Positions 1 to 6,858 of a stretch of DNA of 6,858 nucleotides are shown here, one piece after another (position 1 is the first letter of the stretch; every line of letters starts with the position of its first letter). The DNA is taken from positions 1 to 6,858 of the forward strand of contig JAASSE010000055.1 in NCBI GenBank assembly GCA_021768055.1, read 5' to 3'. The position numbers and the translations under genes were made by a program. The stretch comes from Gammaproteobacteria bacterium (lineage in GTDB: Bacteria; Pseudomonadota; Gammaproteobacteria; SZUA-229). Under the pieces are notes generated by a model. The model made no database searches, was not told the origin of the DNA, and was given only the letters and a program-made list of their open reading frames with translations.

Positions 1-2
1 AT

Positions 3-1610
3 ACAAATCCTGACAGCGCTACGATGCTTGTTTTTGAAATTGGTGACGTCCGTATCAATGATACTGAAGCCTGTTACGAGGAACCCGGAACCATAGATTA
101 CTGTTTTAATCTGTCTGACGCTGTCTGGGATGGCAACATCTCCATCAACATTCCCGATAACAAGCAACAACCGTCGCTGAAATTGCACGGCGATCTTTCA
201 CTTTCAAGAGCGAGCGTCAAAAATAATTTGCTGAAAAGACAATTACTGAATTTTGATTCGCTGACGATATCTGACGCGGGCATACAGTCCATTGATGATG
301 TAAAAATTGGTGCAGTTAAACTCAGTAAATTACACGCCTTACAAAATAGTGTAGACAAAAATATTTATACCCTGACCCTCGAAGCAGCTGACATGGATGA
401 TTTCAGTTACCGTGCCGACAAGCTGGCGATCAATACGCTGGCTGTGAAACAGCCCGGTGTAGCTCTGGTCAGGAACAAGGACGGCAAGCTCGATTTTGAA
501 AACTGGAAGATAAGACGGGATAAAAAACCGCTAGCTGAAGCAGACTCGGAACAAAGCCAGCGCAAACAACCTGATCTGAAAATAAACAGATTCAGCCTGG
601 ATACAGTCACGCCTCTAGAGTTTCATGATAACAGTACCGCACCACCGATGAAAATCGGTCTCGGTGAACTGCATATCAAGTTGTCCGAGCTTGACTCGAC
701 CAAACCTGATCATAAAAGCCCAATCGAACTGCGCGCAAAAACAACACGCCATGGCACAATCGATATCAAGGGCGTTGCACAACCGTTTGCAGCAAAACCA
801 TCTTTCGATGCCACCGGTAAAATCACCGGTCTGGACCTCAGGGCCTTTACACCACAGACCGAGAAAGCGCTCGGCCACAGCATCAAAAGCGGCCAGCTCG
901 ATGCTGATTTGACATTACTGGCGGTCGATGGCCAGCTCGACAGCAATATTGCATTGAAACTGCACCATTTCAGACTTCAGGCATCAAGCAAAGAGGACGC
1001 TGCTGCACTGGATGACATGTTCGGCATGCCAATAAACCAGTCGCTTAAATTACTCAAAGACAAGAAAGACACGATAAAACTTGATATTCCCGTAACCGGT
1101 GACATCAGCAATCCGGAGTTTGATCCAACCGATGCCATTGTCAAAGCCACCGCAAAGGCGACAACCGTCACGCTGGTCACCTTCTACACGCCCTATGGAC
1201 TGGTATATGCAGGCGGCAATGTGCTGTTCGATCTGGCCACAGCGGTCAACTTTGATCCCATCGTCTTTACCCATGGCTCAGCAGATCTGGATGAAACGAA
1301 TACGGCACAACTGGAAAAACTTACCACTCTGCTTAGAGAACGCCCGCAAGTTCGCCTCACCCTGTGCGGCATAACCAGCCTGAATGACCTGCATGCCTTG
1401 TTTCCCCAATCGAAGAAATCCACAGATGATGCAATGCCGCATGCAGCGCAGTCTGAACGCCTGGAAAGTCTGGCCAGCGAGCGGATGGTCAACACCAAAA
1501 ACTATCTGGTTGAAACCGCTAAAATCGAGCATACCCGTCTGATTTTGTGTGCGCCTGAGCATCGTCCCGATGCCGAAGCTAAATCCGGTGTTGAAATCAG
1601 CATCAAATGA
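3..1610 (+). CDS. DUF748 / AsmA-like envelope protein with OmpA-like C-terminal region (5' partial)
   Basis: This is the C-terminal part of a large envelope protein. The reading frame is open to the left edge, and the first ATG (24) lies inside a typical repeat-like strand segment, so the true start is upstream. What is visible is a long run of short amphipathic beta strands (for example around 24-150, 560-720 and 880-990), as in the AsmA-like/DUF748 superfamily. A segment with small and hydrophobic residues follows (about 1150-1245). The tail (about 1250-1605) has the spaced pattern of these proteins' OmpA-like end: F-x-H-G-S-A-x-L, then L-x-x-L-x-x-L-L-x-x-R-P-x-V-R-L. Family members usually have one N-terminal membrane anchor, here outside the window, with the rest in the periplasm. 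AsmA-like proteins such as YhdP and TamB are linked to lipid transport or outer-membrane homeostasis; extending that role to this protein is inference. It has only four cysteines, in two pairs. The stop is TGA at 1608-1610. Confidence 0.8.
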   Translation, partial: TNPDSATMLVFEIGDVRINDTEACYEEPGTIDYCFNLSDAVWDGNISINIPDNKQQPSLKLHGDLSLSRASVKNNLLKRQLLNFDSLTISDAGIQSIDDVKIGAVKLSKLHALQNSVDKNIYTLTLEAADMDDFSYRADKLAINTLAVKQPGVALVRNKDGKLDFENWKIRRDKKPLAEADSEQSQRKQPDLKINRFSLDTVTPLEFHDNSTAPPMKIGLGELHIKLSELDSTKPDHKSPIELRAKTTRHGTIDIKGVAQPFAAKPSFDATGKITGLDLRAFTPQTEKALGHSIKSGQLDADLTLLAVDGQLDSNIALKLHHFRLQASSKEDAAALDDMFGMPINQSLKLLKDKKDTIKLDIPVTGDISNPEFDPTDAIVKATAKATTVTLVTFYTPYGLVYAGGNVLFDLATAVNFDPIVFTHGSADLDETNTAQLEKLTTLLRERPQVRLTLCGITSLNDLHALFPQSKKSTDDAMPHAAQSERLESLASERMVNTKNYLVETAKIEHTRLILCAPEHRPDAEAKSGVEISIK

Positions 1611-1640
1611 CCAGTAAGCGGGCACGTTAACCGAAAACAG

Positions 1641-1652
1641 TCTATAAATAGA
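1641..1652 (+). promoter_or_regulatory. Possible -10 element upstream of the lipoprotein gene
   Basis: TATAAA (1643-1648) resembles a sigma-70 -10 box. It sits inside a small perfect inverted repeat, TCTAT-AA-ATAGA. Transcription would start near 1655, giving a leader of about 25 bases before the ATG at 1680. No good -35 hexamer is visible at the expected distance, so the call is weak. The lipoprotein gene could equally be read through from the gene upstream. Confidence 0.2.
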
Positions 1653-1679
1653 TCAAACAACCATTTTTCCGTGTTTTTG

Positions 1680-2375
1680 ATGCCATTACGCACCACTTCA
1701 ACAGCCCTTATGCTCGTCATGTTCGCGCTGATAACAGGGTGTGACACAGATGAAAATGACTCACGTATTGTTCTCGGAACGGGTGACAAGATATTCGAGC
1801 TGGGTATTCTCCAGTATCAGATACCCTTTGTTGTGCAAGTGACTGACACCGAAAGCAACCCGGCTCCGGGTGTGACAGTCAACTTCAAACTGAGGCCCAT
1901 CAGTTATTTCAAGGGTAACTACATTGCAACCGACACGGATAATGATCCGAATGCCGAACCCGACCAATATGTGCCGCTGTTAACAGCGCCGGAATGTATC
2001 ACCGAAGACACGAATGGCAATGGCGCACTGGACGTGGGTGAAGACGTGAACGACAATGGCATTCTCGAGCCATCCAATGCGGCGACCATCACCGCCCACC
2101 CGGATGAAACACCGACCATTACTCCGGGAACAGCAACCCTGGTAACTGATGACAATGGTTTTGGCTTTCTGGCCGTTACCTACCCGAAATCAGAAGCCTC
2201 GTGGGTCAAGATGCGGCTGACCGCCAAAGTGCAGGACGGCTTGCCCGGAAATGTTGTAACACACACATTCTTGCTGCAGGTGCTGCTCGCAGACGTGCAG
2301 GACCTGAGCGTTGCCCCGCCTGGCGGCGGCCCTAGCCCATACGGTGTTGCTTCATCCTGCGCGGATCCTTCCTAA
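1680..2375 (+). CDS. Predicted lipoprotein with Ig-like fold and tandem EF-hand-type calcium loops
   Basis: I do not recognise a named family. From the ATG at 1680 (231 aa) there is a short basic n-region, a hydrophobic stretch and the lipobox I-T-G-C, with the acylated cysteine at residue 21. The next residue is Asp, which in enterobacteria favours retention in the inner membrane, though the residue after it matters too. Residues about 50-70 and 150-205 show Ig-like features of the invasin/Big_1 kind: V-x-V-T-D-x-x-x-x-P-A-P-G-V-T-V-N-F, then a V-T-D-D-N-G-F-G motif. Between them are two adjacent calcium loops: residues 110-121 (D, N, N, D and E at loop positions 1, 3, 5, 9 and 12) and 122-133 (D, N, N, E at 1, 3, 5, 9). 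The end is rich in Pro and Gly. Two further cysteines (107 and 227) could form a disulfide. A GTG at 1671 would add three residues; neither start has a clear ribosome binding site. The gene follows the DUF748 gene by about 70 bases. Its function is unknown; a surface or periplasmic binding or structural role is inference. Confidence 0.75.
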   Translation: MPLRTTSTALMLVMFALITGCDTDENDSRIVLGTGDKIFELGILQYQIPFVVQVTDTESNPAPGVTVNFKLRPISYFKGNYIATDTDNDPNAEPDQYVPLLTAPECITEDTNGNGALDVGEDVNDNGILEPSNAATITAHPDETPTITPGTATLVTDDNGFGFLAVTYPKSEASWVKMRLTAKVQDGLPGNVVTHTFLLQVLLADVQDLSVAPPGGGPSPYGVASSCADPS

Positions 2376-2380
2376 GTTAT

Positions 2381-2427
2381 ATAAATAGCTGTCCGCCAGT
2401 ATCTGCCGGACGCAAGAATCGATTTAT
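2381..2427. terminator. Nested inverted repeat between convergent genes, possible bidirectional terminator
   Basis: The 51-base gap between the two convergent stop codons holds a stem at 2391-2411. GTCCG pairs with CGGAC, then after a C/C mismatch CAG pairs with CTG around a TAT loop. Outside it, ATAAAT (2381-2386) pairs with ATTTAT (2422-2427). The position suits a terminator serving both genes. The weak point is that neither strand has a proper T-run straight after the GC stem; only the AT-rich outer arms could play that part. Confidence 0.35.
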
Positions 2428-3500
2428 CAACGAATGTTGTAGTAAATTTTTTCTGATATCTCGTGCCAGGCGGCAACCTGTTTCCTGAACTTGTCGTAAG
2501 ACTTGTAGATCTTTTTCGCCGCCGCATTCTTACCGGCGAGCTCTGTTACCACATCATTTGAAAGGCTCTTGAGTTTTGTCAGCACATCGTCCGGCAGCTT
2601 ACGTACATCGACTTTATGCTTGTTCACCAGGGTATCCAGCGCCGCATTGTTTTTCGCCGTGTATTCCGTGGACATCTCTTGGTTTACCATTTTGCATGCA
2701 TTACGCACGATGATTTGCAGATCCTTGTCCAGTGTATCAAATGCCTTCTTGTTGATGATGGCTTCCAGTGTGGTGCCCGGCTCATGCCAGCCAGGATAGT
2801 AATAGTATTTCGCTGCTTTGTATAAACCGAAGGCAAGGTCGTTATACGGGCCTACCCATTCGGTAGCATCGATTGCGCCGGTCTTGAGCGAAGTAAACAA
2901 TTCACCACCGGGCAAGTTAACGGGCGTTCCACCGGCGCGCTTCAACACTTCGCCACCAAGACCGGGGATGCGCATCTTCAGGCCCTTGAGGTCATTGACG
3001 TTGTTGATCTCCTTGTTAAACCAGCCGGCCATCTGCACGGTAGAATTACCAGCTGCTGCTGGCAGTACACCAAACGGTGCATAGGTTTCTTCCCATAATT
3101 TCATGCCGCCGCCATGGTACAACCAGGCGGTCATTTCCTGGGCATTCATGCCGAACGGTACGGTCGAGAAAAACTGTGCCTCCTCTATTTTTCCTTTCCA
3201 GTAATACGCCGCACCGTGGCCCATCTCCGCGGTGCCGCGGGAAACCGCATCGAACACTTCGAACGCGGGTACCAGTTCTCCGGCACCGTACACCTTGACC
3301 TTAATACGCCTGTCCGTCATATCCGTGATCAAGCTGGCGAGCTGATTGGCACCCGTTCCCAGCACCGGAAAATTCTTCGGCCAGGTCGTGACCATTTTCC
3401 ATTTGAGGCTTGTTTTAGCGTGGACGATGGCCGGCGCAGCGACGCCGGTAACAGCAACACCACTGATGCCCGCTTTCTTTATAAAGTCACGACGTTTCAT
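2427..3500 (-). CDS. TRAP transporter substrate-binding protein, TakP-like (DctP family), Tat signal
   Basis: Periplasmic binding protein of a tripartite ATP-independent (TRAP) uptake system, 357 aa, the usual size for the family. The start at 3500 was chosen over an upstream ATG at 3542. It has an AAAGGT ribosome binding site 8 bases ahead and begins directly with a signal peptide: K-R-R-D-F-I-K-K (residues 2-9), a mild hydrophobic stretch, and a V-H-A cleavage site near residue 28. The twin arginines followed by x-F-I-K fit Tat export. The mature part reads as a DctP-type solute-binding protein. Gln156, Arg177 (in M-R-I-P-G-L-G-G) and Glu214-Trp215 (in D-A-T-E-W-V-G-P) match, by recall of the TakP structure, the residues that bind the substrate carboxylate and a sodium ion. 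A 2-oxoacid such as pyruvate, or a related carboxylate, is therefore the likely ligand. The DctQ and DctM membrane subunits are not next to it: uvrD lies upstream and a convergent gene downstream. Confidence 0.92.
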   Translation of the reverse strand: MKRRDFIKKAGISGVAVTGVAAPAIVHAKTSLKWKMVTTWPKNFPVLGTGANQLASLITDMTDRRIKVKVYGAGELVPAFEVFDAVSRGTAEMGHGAAYYWKGKIEEAQFFSTVPFGMNAQEMTAWLYHGGGMKLWEETYAPFGVLPAAAGNSTVQMAGWFNKEINNVNDLKGLKMRIPGLGGEVLKRAGGTPVNLPGGELFTSLKTGAIDATEWVGPYNDLAFGLYKAAKYYYYPGWHEPGTTLEAIINKKAFDTLDKDLQIIVRNACKMVNQEMSTEYTAKNNAALDTLVNKHKVDVRKLPDDVLTKLKSLSNDVVTELAGKNAAAKKIYKSYDKFRKQVAAWHEISEKIYYNIR

Positions 3501-3507
3501 CTTATCT

Positions 3508-3513
3508 ACCTTT
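3508..3513 (-). promoter_or_regulatory. Ribosome binding site of the TRAP binding protein gene
   Basis: Read on the minus strand this is AAAGGT, 8 bases before the ATG at 3500. It decides the start: the longer frame from 3542 would place 14 extra residues before the twin-arginine signal and would begin inside the intergenic hairpin. Confidence 0.6.
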
Positions 3514-3526
3514 AAATTTTCAACAA

Positions 3527-3545
3527 CGAGTGTACAGGGCACTCG
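3527..3545 (-). other. Intergenic stem-loop between uvrD and the TRAP binding protein gene
   Basis: CGAGTG and CACTCG form a perfect 6-base-pair stem around a 7-base loop; a T-G wobble can add one pair. On the minus strand the stem is followed by TTGTTGAAAATTT, only a loose T-rich stretch. It lies after the uvrD stop and just before the next ribosome binding site. It could be a weak terminator or attenuator, or an mRNA-stabilising hairpin. A chance repeat of this length cannot be excluded. Confidence 0.3.
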
Positions 3546-3567
3546 CGTATTACATGATCTGGCGCAC

Positions 3568-5784
3568 TTAAACGGGTTGTAAGTTGGCGTAGGCCATTAC
3601 CAGCCACTTGCTCCCCGCCTTTTGAAAATTTACTTCCACGCGCGCATGCGCACCACTGCCTTCAAGATTTGTTACTGTACCTTCACCAAATTTGGCATGC
3701 ATCACACGCTGGCCAATGCTGATGCCATTAACAGGCGCAGCCTGCGATGCTTTGGGGGAATATAGCGGTTTTGATACAGTTGGTCTTGAGCGCACTTCAT
3801 TGAGCAAATGTTCCGGTATTTCACTGACAAACCGTGAAGGCGTCGGATACATGTCCTGTCCATATAAACGGCGGTGCTCGGCCGAGGTCAACACCAGTTG
3901 CTGACGTGCGCGTGTTATACCCACGTAACACAGCCTGCGCTCTTCTTCGAGCTTGCCCTCTTCATCCAGTGAACGCTGACTCGGGAACAGGCCTTCTTCA
4001 AGCCCGACGATAAACACCAGCGGAAACTCCAGCCCCTTGGCACTGTGCAAGGTCATCAATTGTATGCAGTCCTCCCATTCGCTGGCCTGGCCCTCGCCTG
4101 CTTCCAGCGCTGCATGTGTTAAAAACGCGGTCAACTTGTCCATGTTTTCCCATTCTTCATTGGGTGTATCTGAATCGTAATCAAAGCCGCGCGCGGCCGT
4201 GACCAGTTCCTCAAGGTTTTCCACGCGCGCTTCCGCTTTTTCTGATTTTTCCTTGCTGTAATAATCAATCAATCCACTGGCATGTATTACATGTTCAACC
4301 TGTTCGAATAAATCCAGATCTGCCGTATCCGATGCCATGGTGTCTATCAGACTGATAAATCCTGATATGGCATTGGTTGCTCTTGCTGCAAGTTCATTGC
4401 CATCGAGCACGGTGCGTGCTGCTTCCCACATGGAATAGTCTTTCGCTTTCGCAACTTCACGTATTTTTTCAACACTACGATCGCCAATCCCTCGGGTTGG
4501 AGTATTAACCACGCGCTCAAACGAGGCATCATCATTCCTGTTATCGATCAAACGTAAATACGCCAGCGCATCCTTGATCTCCGCGCGCTCGAAGAATCGC
4601 AAACCCCCGTAGACCCGATAAGGAATGCCTTCACTGACAAGGCGCTCCTCAAAAACACGTGACTGCGCATTTGAACGGTACAGTATCGCGATCTCTGCCC
4701 GTGCATGACCCTGTTCGGTCCATTGCATGGCGCGCTCTATAACAAACCGTGCTTCATCAAGTTCATTAAACGCGTTATAAAAAAGTATATGATCACCATC
4801 TTCGCCACTGGTCCATAACTTCTTACCCATGCGATCATTATTGTTGTCTATCAACGCGTTGGCGGCTGATAGAATGGTCGTGGTTGAACGGTAGTTCTGT
4901 TCCAATCTGACAAGTTGCGCATCCTTAAAGTGTTTTTGAAACAGCTGAATGTTTTCAACGCGTGCGCCGCGCCATGCATATATAGCCTGGTCATCATCGC
5001 CAACAATGAACACCCTGTTACTGTTTCCCGCGATAAGTCGTATCAGCGCATATTGAATAGTGTTTGTATCCTGAAATTCATCGACCAGGATGTGTTTGAA
5101 ACGGTTTTGATAGTGCTCTAGCAAAGAATCATTATCACGCAGTAGCTCCAACGTTCTTAATAACAGCTCAGCAAAGTCAATAACGCCGGCACGTTGGCAG
5201 GCCTGTTCATACGCCGTGTAGATCCGCACCAGCTGGGTGTATATCGGGTTATGCGAGGTGTCGATATGCTGGGGGCGCTGGCCCTCGTCTTTGCGGGCAT
5301 TGATAAAGCCCTGCGCTTGGCGCGGTGGCCAGCGCGCCTCATCCAGCTCAAGCGCTTTCAGTACGCGCCTGACCAGGCGGTACTGATCGTCGGCATCGAG
5401 AATCTGAAAGCTTTGCGGCAGCCCGGCTTCCTTCCAGTGGGCGCGCAGCAGGCGGTGACACAAACCGTGAAATGTGCCCACCCACATACCTGCAACAGGC
5501 ATGCCCTGCAGTTTTTCGACACGAGAGCGCATTTCAGCGGCGGCCTTGTTGGTGAAAGTCACCGCGAAAATATTGAACGGAGAACTGCTCTCGACCTGGC
5601 ATAACCAGGCGATGCGGTGCACCAGCACCCGTGTCTTGCCGCTGCCGGCTCCGGCCAAAACTAGCATGTGCCCTGGGGGCGCCGTGACCGCTTCCCGTTG
5701 TGCCTGGTTGAGTTCATCCAGGATGTGCGAGACATCGGCAGCCTCAGGCTCAACAAATACCATGTCGATTTGATCTGTTGTCAT
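3568..5784 (-). CDS. uvrD: DNA helicase II, UvrD (3'-5' SF1A helicase)
   Basis: ATP-driven 3'-to-5' helicase that displaces the cut strand in nucleotide excision repair and methyl-directed mismatch repair and removes RecA filaments. At 738 aa it is slightly longer than E. coli UvrD (720). All SF1A motifs are present in order: Walker A A-G-A-G-S-G-K-T (44-51), Ia [10 protein letters not shown] (76-85), Ib G-T-F-H-G (103-107), Walker B D-E-F-Q-D-T (235-240), [15 protein letters not shown] (262-273), IV Q-N-Y-R-S (296-300), [11 protein letters not shown] (578-587) and VI V-G-I-T-R-A (621-626). The C-terminal Tudor-like domain (about 690-738, [14 protein letters not shown]) separates UvrD from Rep and favours UvrD over PcrA together with the close match to the E. 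coli protein. The ATG overlaps the ubiB stop as ATGA, with AGGA 9 bases upstream. This start gives an N-terminus about 16 residues longer than in E. coli; Met8 is an alternative start. No lesion is seen. Confidence 0.97.
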   Translation of the reverse strand: MTTDQIDMVFVEPEAADVSHILDELNQAQREAVTAPPGHMLVLAGAGSGKTRVLVHRIAWLCQVESSSPFNIFAVTFTNKAAAEMRSRVEKLQGMPVAGMWVGTFHGLCHRLLRAHWKEAGLPQSFQILDADDQYRLVRRVLKALELDEARWPPRQAQGFINARKDEGQRPQHIDTSHNPIYTQLVRIYTAYEQACQRAGVIDFAELLLRTLELLRDNDSLLEHYQNRFKHILVDEFQDTNTIQYALIRLIAGNSNRVFIVGDDDQAIYAWRGARVENIQLFQKHFKDAQLVRLEQNYRSTTTILSAANALIDNNNDRMGKKLWTSGEDGDHILFYNAFNELDEARFVIERAMQWTEQGHARAEIAILYRSNAQSRVFEERLVSEGIPYRVYGGLRFFERAEIKDALAYLRLIDNRNDDASFERVVNTPTRGIGDRSVEKIREVAKAKDYSMWEAARTVLDGNELAARATNAISGFISLIDTMASDTADLDLFEQVEHVIHASGLIDYYSKEKSEKAEARVENLEELVTAARGFDYDSDTPNEEWENMDKLTAFLTHAALEAGEGQASEWEDCIQLMTLHSAKGLEFPLVFIVGLEEGLFPSQRSLDEEGKLEEERRLCYVGITRARQQLVLTSAEHRRLYGQDMYPTPSRFVSEIPEHLLNEVRSRPTVSKPLYSPKASQAAPVNGISIGQRVMHAKFGEGTVTNLEGSGAHARVEVNFQKAGSKWLVMAYANLQPV

Positions 5785-6858
5785 TTTGAGGTGTCCTGCA
5801 GGGCAAAGATCAGGATCAACGCACCGAGGCCGCCGCTGATCCAGGAAATCAACGGTGCACCCCAGATCAGGGAGGGTGTGAAACCGTCCAGTCCGAATAC
5901 GATCAGCGCACTCATCAGCAACCCGGTGCCCGCAATCGTCAACACCGTGCGTTGATTGCTGCGCCGTATCTGGTCACGCACCTTCTGGATCTCCTGTAAC
6001 TGTTGCTCGAACACCTGGCCTTCGGCAAGACGTTTGGTGGCTGCATAAATCAGACCCGGCATCTCCGGCATTTTTTCAACCAGGTACGGAAGGTTTTCCT
6101 TGAATTCGTTGAGCATGGCGCGCATGCCGACCTGCTCTTCCATCCAGCGCTCAAGAAACGGTTTCGCTGTTTTCCACAGGTCCAGGTCCGGGTAAAGCTG
6201 TCGGCCCAGTCCTTCTATGTTAAGCAGGGTTTTTTGCAACAACACCAGTTGTGGTTGCACTTCCATGTTGAACCGCCGTGCCGTTTGAAACAAGCGCAGC
6301 AACAACTGGCCAAACGAAATATCTTTTAACGGCCGCTCAAAGATTGGCTCACAAACACTGCGTATGGCGGCCTCGAATTCATCAACACGCGTACCTTCCG
6401 GCACCCATCCGGATTCAACATGCAGTTTTGCAACCTTGTTATAGTCTCGCTTGAAAAATGCGAGAAAGTTTTCTTCGAGGTATCGCTTATCAACCGGGCT
6501 AAGCGTACCAATAATGCCAAAATCAACAGCAATATATTTTGGATTTTGCGGATCATAAATATCAACAAAGATATTGCCTGGATGCATGTCAGCGTGAAAA
6601 AAATTATGCTTGAACACTTGGGTAAAAAATATTTCCACGCCCAGTTCTGCAAGTCGCTCCATGTTGGTATTGTTTCGTTTCAGTTCTTCAACATTGCGTA
6701 TGGGCACACCATAGATACGCTCCATTACCAGAACATTTCTGCGTGTAAGATCCCAGTACACTTCAGGCACGTATAAACTACTGGATCCCTGAAAATTTCT
6801 TTTCAACTGGCTGGCGTTCGAGGCTTCGCGCAATAAATCAAGCTCATCAAGAATAGTC
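5781..6858 (-). CDS. ubiB: UbiB, ABC1/ADCK-family atypical kinase-like protein of ubiquinone biosynthesis (5' partial)
   Basis: About the last two thirds of UbiB, an inner-membrane protein of the atypical protein-kinase-like ABC1/ADCK family needed for ubiquinone synthesis. Family work points to ATPase activity that supports handling of lipid precursors rather than classical protein phosphorylation. The frame is open to the right edge. Its first visible residues, [19 protein letters not shown], match the interior of E. coli UbiB, so the TTG at 6833 is not a start. Visible motifs are [11 protein letters not shown] (about 6723-6707), the catalytic-loop equivalent H-A-D-M-H-P-G-N (about 6596-6573) and the metal-binding V-D-F-G (about 6527-6516). 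The N-terminal KxGQ motif lies outside the window. The C-terminus carries two hydrophobic segments (about 5951-5879 and 5870-5796) that match the two membrane helices of UbiB. Its stop overlaps the uvrD start, whereas in E. coli ubiB is followed by tatA. Confidence 0.95.
   Translation of the reverse strand, partial: TILDELDLLREASNASQLKRNFQGSSSLYVPEVYWDLTRRNVLVMERIYGVPIRNVEELKRNNTNMERLAELGVEIFFTQVFKHNFFHADMHPGNIFVDIYDPQNPKYIAVDFGIIGTLSPVDKRYLEENFLAFFKRDYNKVAKLHVESGWVPEGTRVDEFEAAIRSVCEPIFERPLKDISFGQLLLRLFQTARRFNMEVQPQLVLLQKTLLNIEGLGRQLYPDLDLWKTAKPFLERWMEEQVGMRAMLNEFKENLPYLVEKMPEMPGLIYAATKRLAEGQVFEQQLQEIQKVRDQIRRSNQRTVLTIAGTGLLMSALIVFGLDGFTPSLIWGAPLISWISGGLGALILIFALQDTSK
5794..5797 (-). promoter_or_regulatory. 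Ribosome binding site of uvrD, inside the 3' end of ubiB
   Basis: On the minus strand this reads AGGA, 9 bases before the uvrD ATG, and it lies within the last codons of ubiB. Together with the ATGA overlap it supports the start at 5784 over the in-frame ATG at 5763, and suggests translational coupling. Confidence 0.5.

Noticed and set aside
811..830. Repeated ACCGGT words about 12 bases apart in the DUF748 gene
   Set aside because: They lie in coding sequence that encodes ordinary T-G-K/T-G-L residues; two copies are expected by chance.
1278..1625. 115-residue minus-strand frame across the end of the DUF748 gene
   Set aside because: It is antisense to the OmpA-like tail, which reads as genuine protein, and has no family signature.
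3114..3515. 133-residue open frame on the plus strand inside the TRAP binding protein gene
   Set aside because: It is antisense to a clearly real gene, with odd composition and no recognisable motif.
3501..3542. Longer start for the TRAP binding protein gene at the ATG at 3542
   Set aside because: The 14 added residues would precede the twin-arginine signal, and the downstream ATG has a good ribosome binding site.
3546..3567. TAATAC-like -10 box for the TRAP binding protein gene on the minus strand
   Set aside because: No -35 hexamer at a workable distance could be found, so a separate promoter is not supported.
5194..5604. 136-residue open frame on the plus strand inside uvrD
   Set aside because: It lies antisense to the conserved N-terminal half of uvrD, has no ribosome binding site I can see, and no domain-like pattern; it is a shadow of uvrD codon bias.
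1..6858. Defence island, CRISPR, phage or transposon content
   Set aside because: All genes read as housekeeping or envelope functions; no repeats with spacers, terminal inverted repeats, integrase or transposase are visible.

Overview
The window looks like an ordinary chromosomal segment of a ubiquinone-using gammaproteobacterium. The best evidence is a UvrD close to the E. coli protein along its whole length and a recognisable UbiB. The base composition is near 50% GC by eye, and codon use does not change visibly between genes. I could not run a search, so no genus is proposed. There are five protein-coding genes, two of them cut by the window edges. I found no tRNA, rRNA, CRISPR array, insertion sequence or phage gene, and no gap between genes exceeds 70 bases.

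Left part, plus strand (3-2375): the C-terminal part of a large AsmA-like/DUF748 envelope protein with an OmpA-like tail, then after a short gap a small predicted lipoprotein. The lipoprotein combines an Ig-like fold with two tandem EF-hand-type calcium loops. Both are envelope proteins and may share a transcript, though a possible -10 box lies between them.

Middle (2376-2426): a 51-base gap between convergent genes. It contains nested inverted repeats and may terminate transcription from both sides, although neither strand has a strong T-run.

Right part, minus strand, read from 6858 down to 2427: ubiB (5' end outside the window), uvrD and a TRAP-type solute-binding protein. ubiB and uvrD overlap by ATGA, which suggests translational coupling. 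The binding protein has a twin-arginine signal peptide and the ligand residues expected of the TakP 2-oxoacid-binding group. It follows uvrD after 67 bases, has its own ribosome binding site, and has no TRAP membrane subunits beside it here.

The three minus-strand genes act in unrelated processes (quinone synthesis, DNA repair, solute uptake), so their order looks like operon packing rather than one pathway. I see no convincing new multi-gene system. The points most worth a second look are the calcium-loop lipoprotein, the paired cysteines of the DUF748 protein, and the orphan Tat-type TRAP binding protein.
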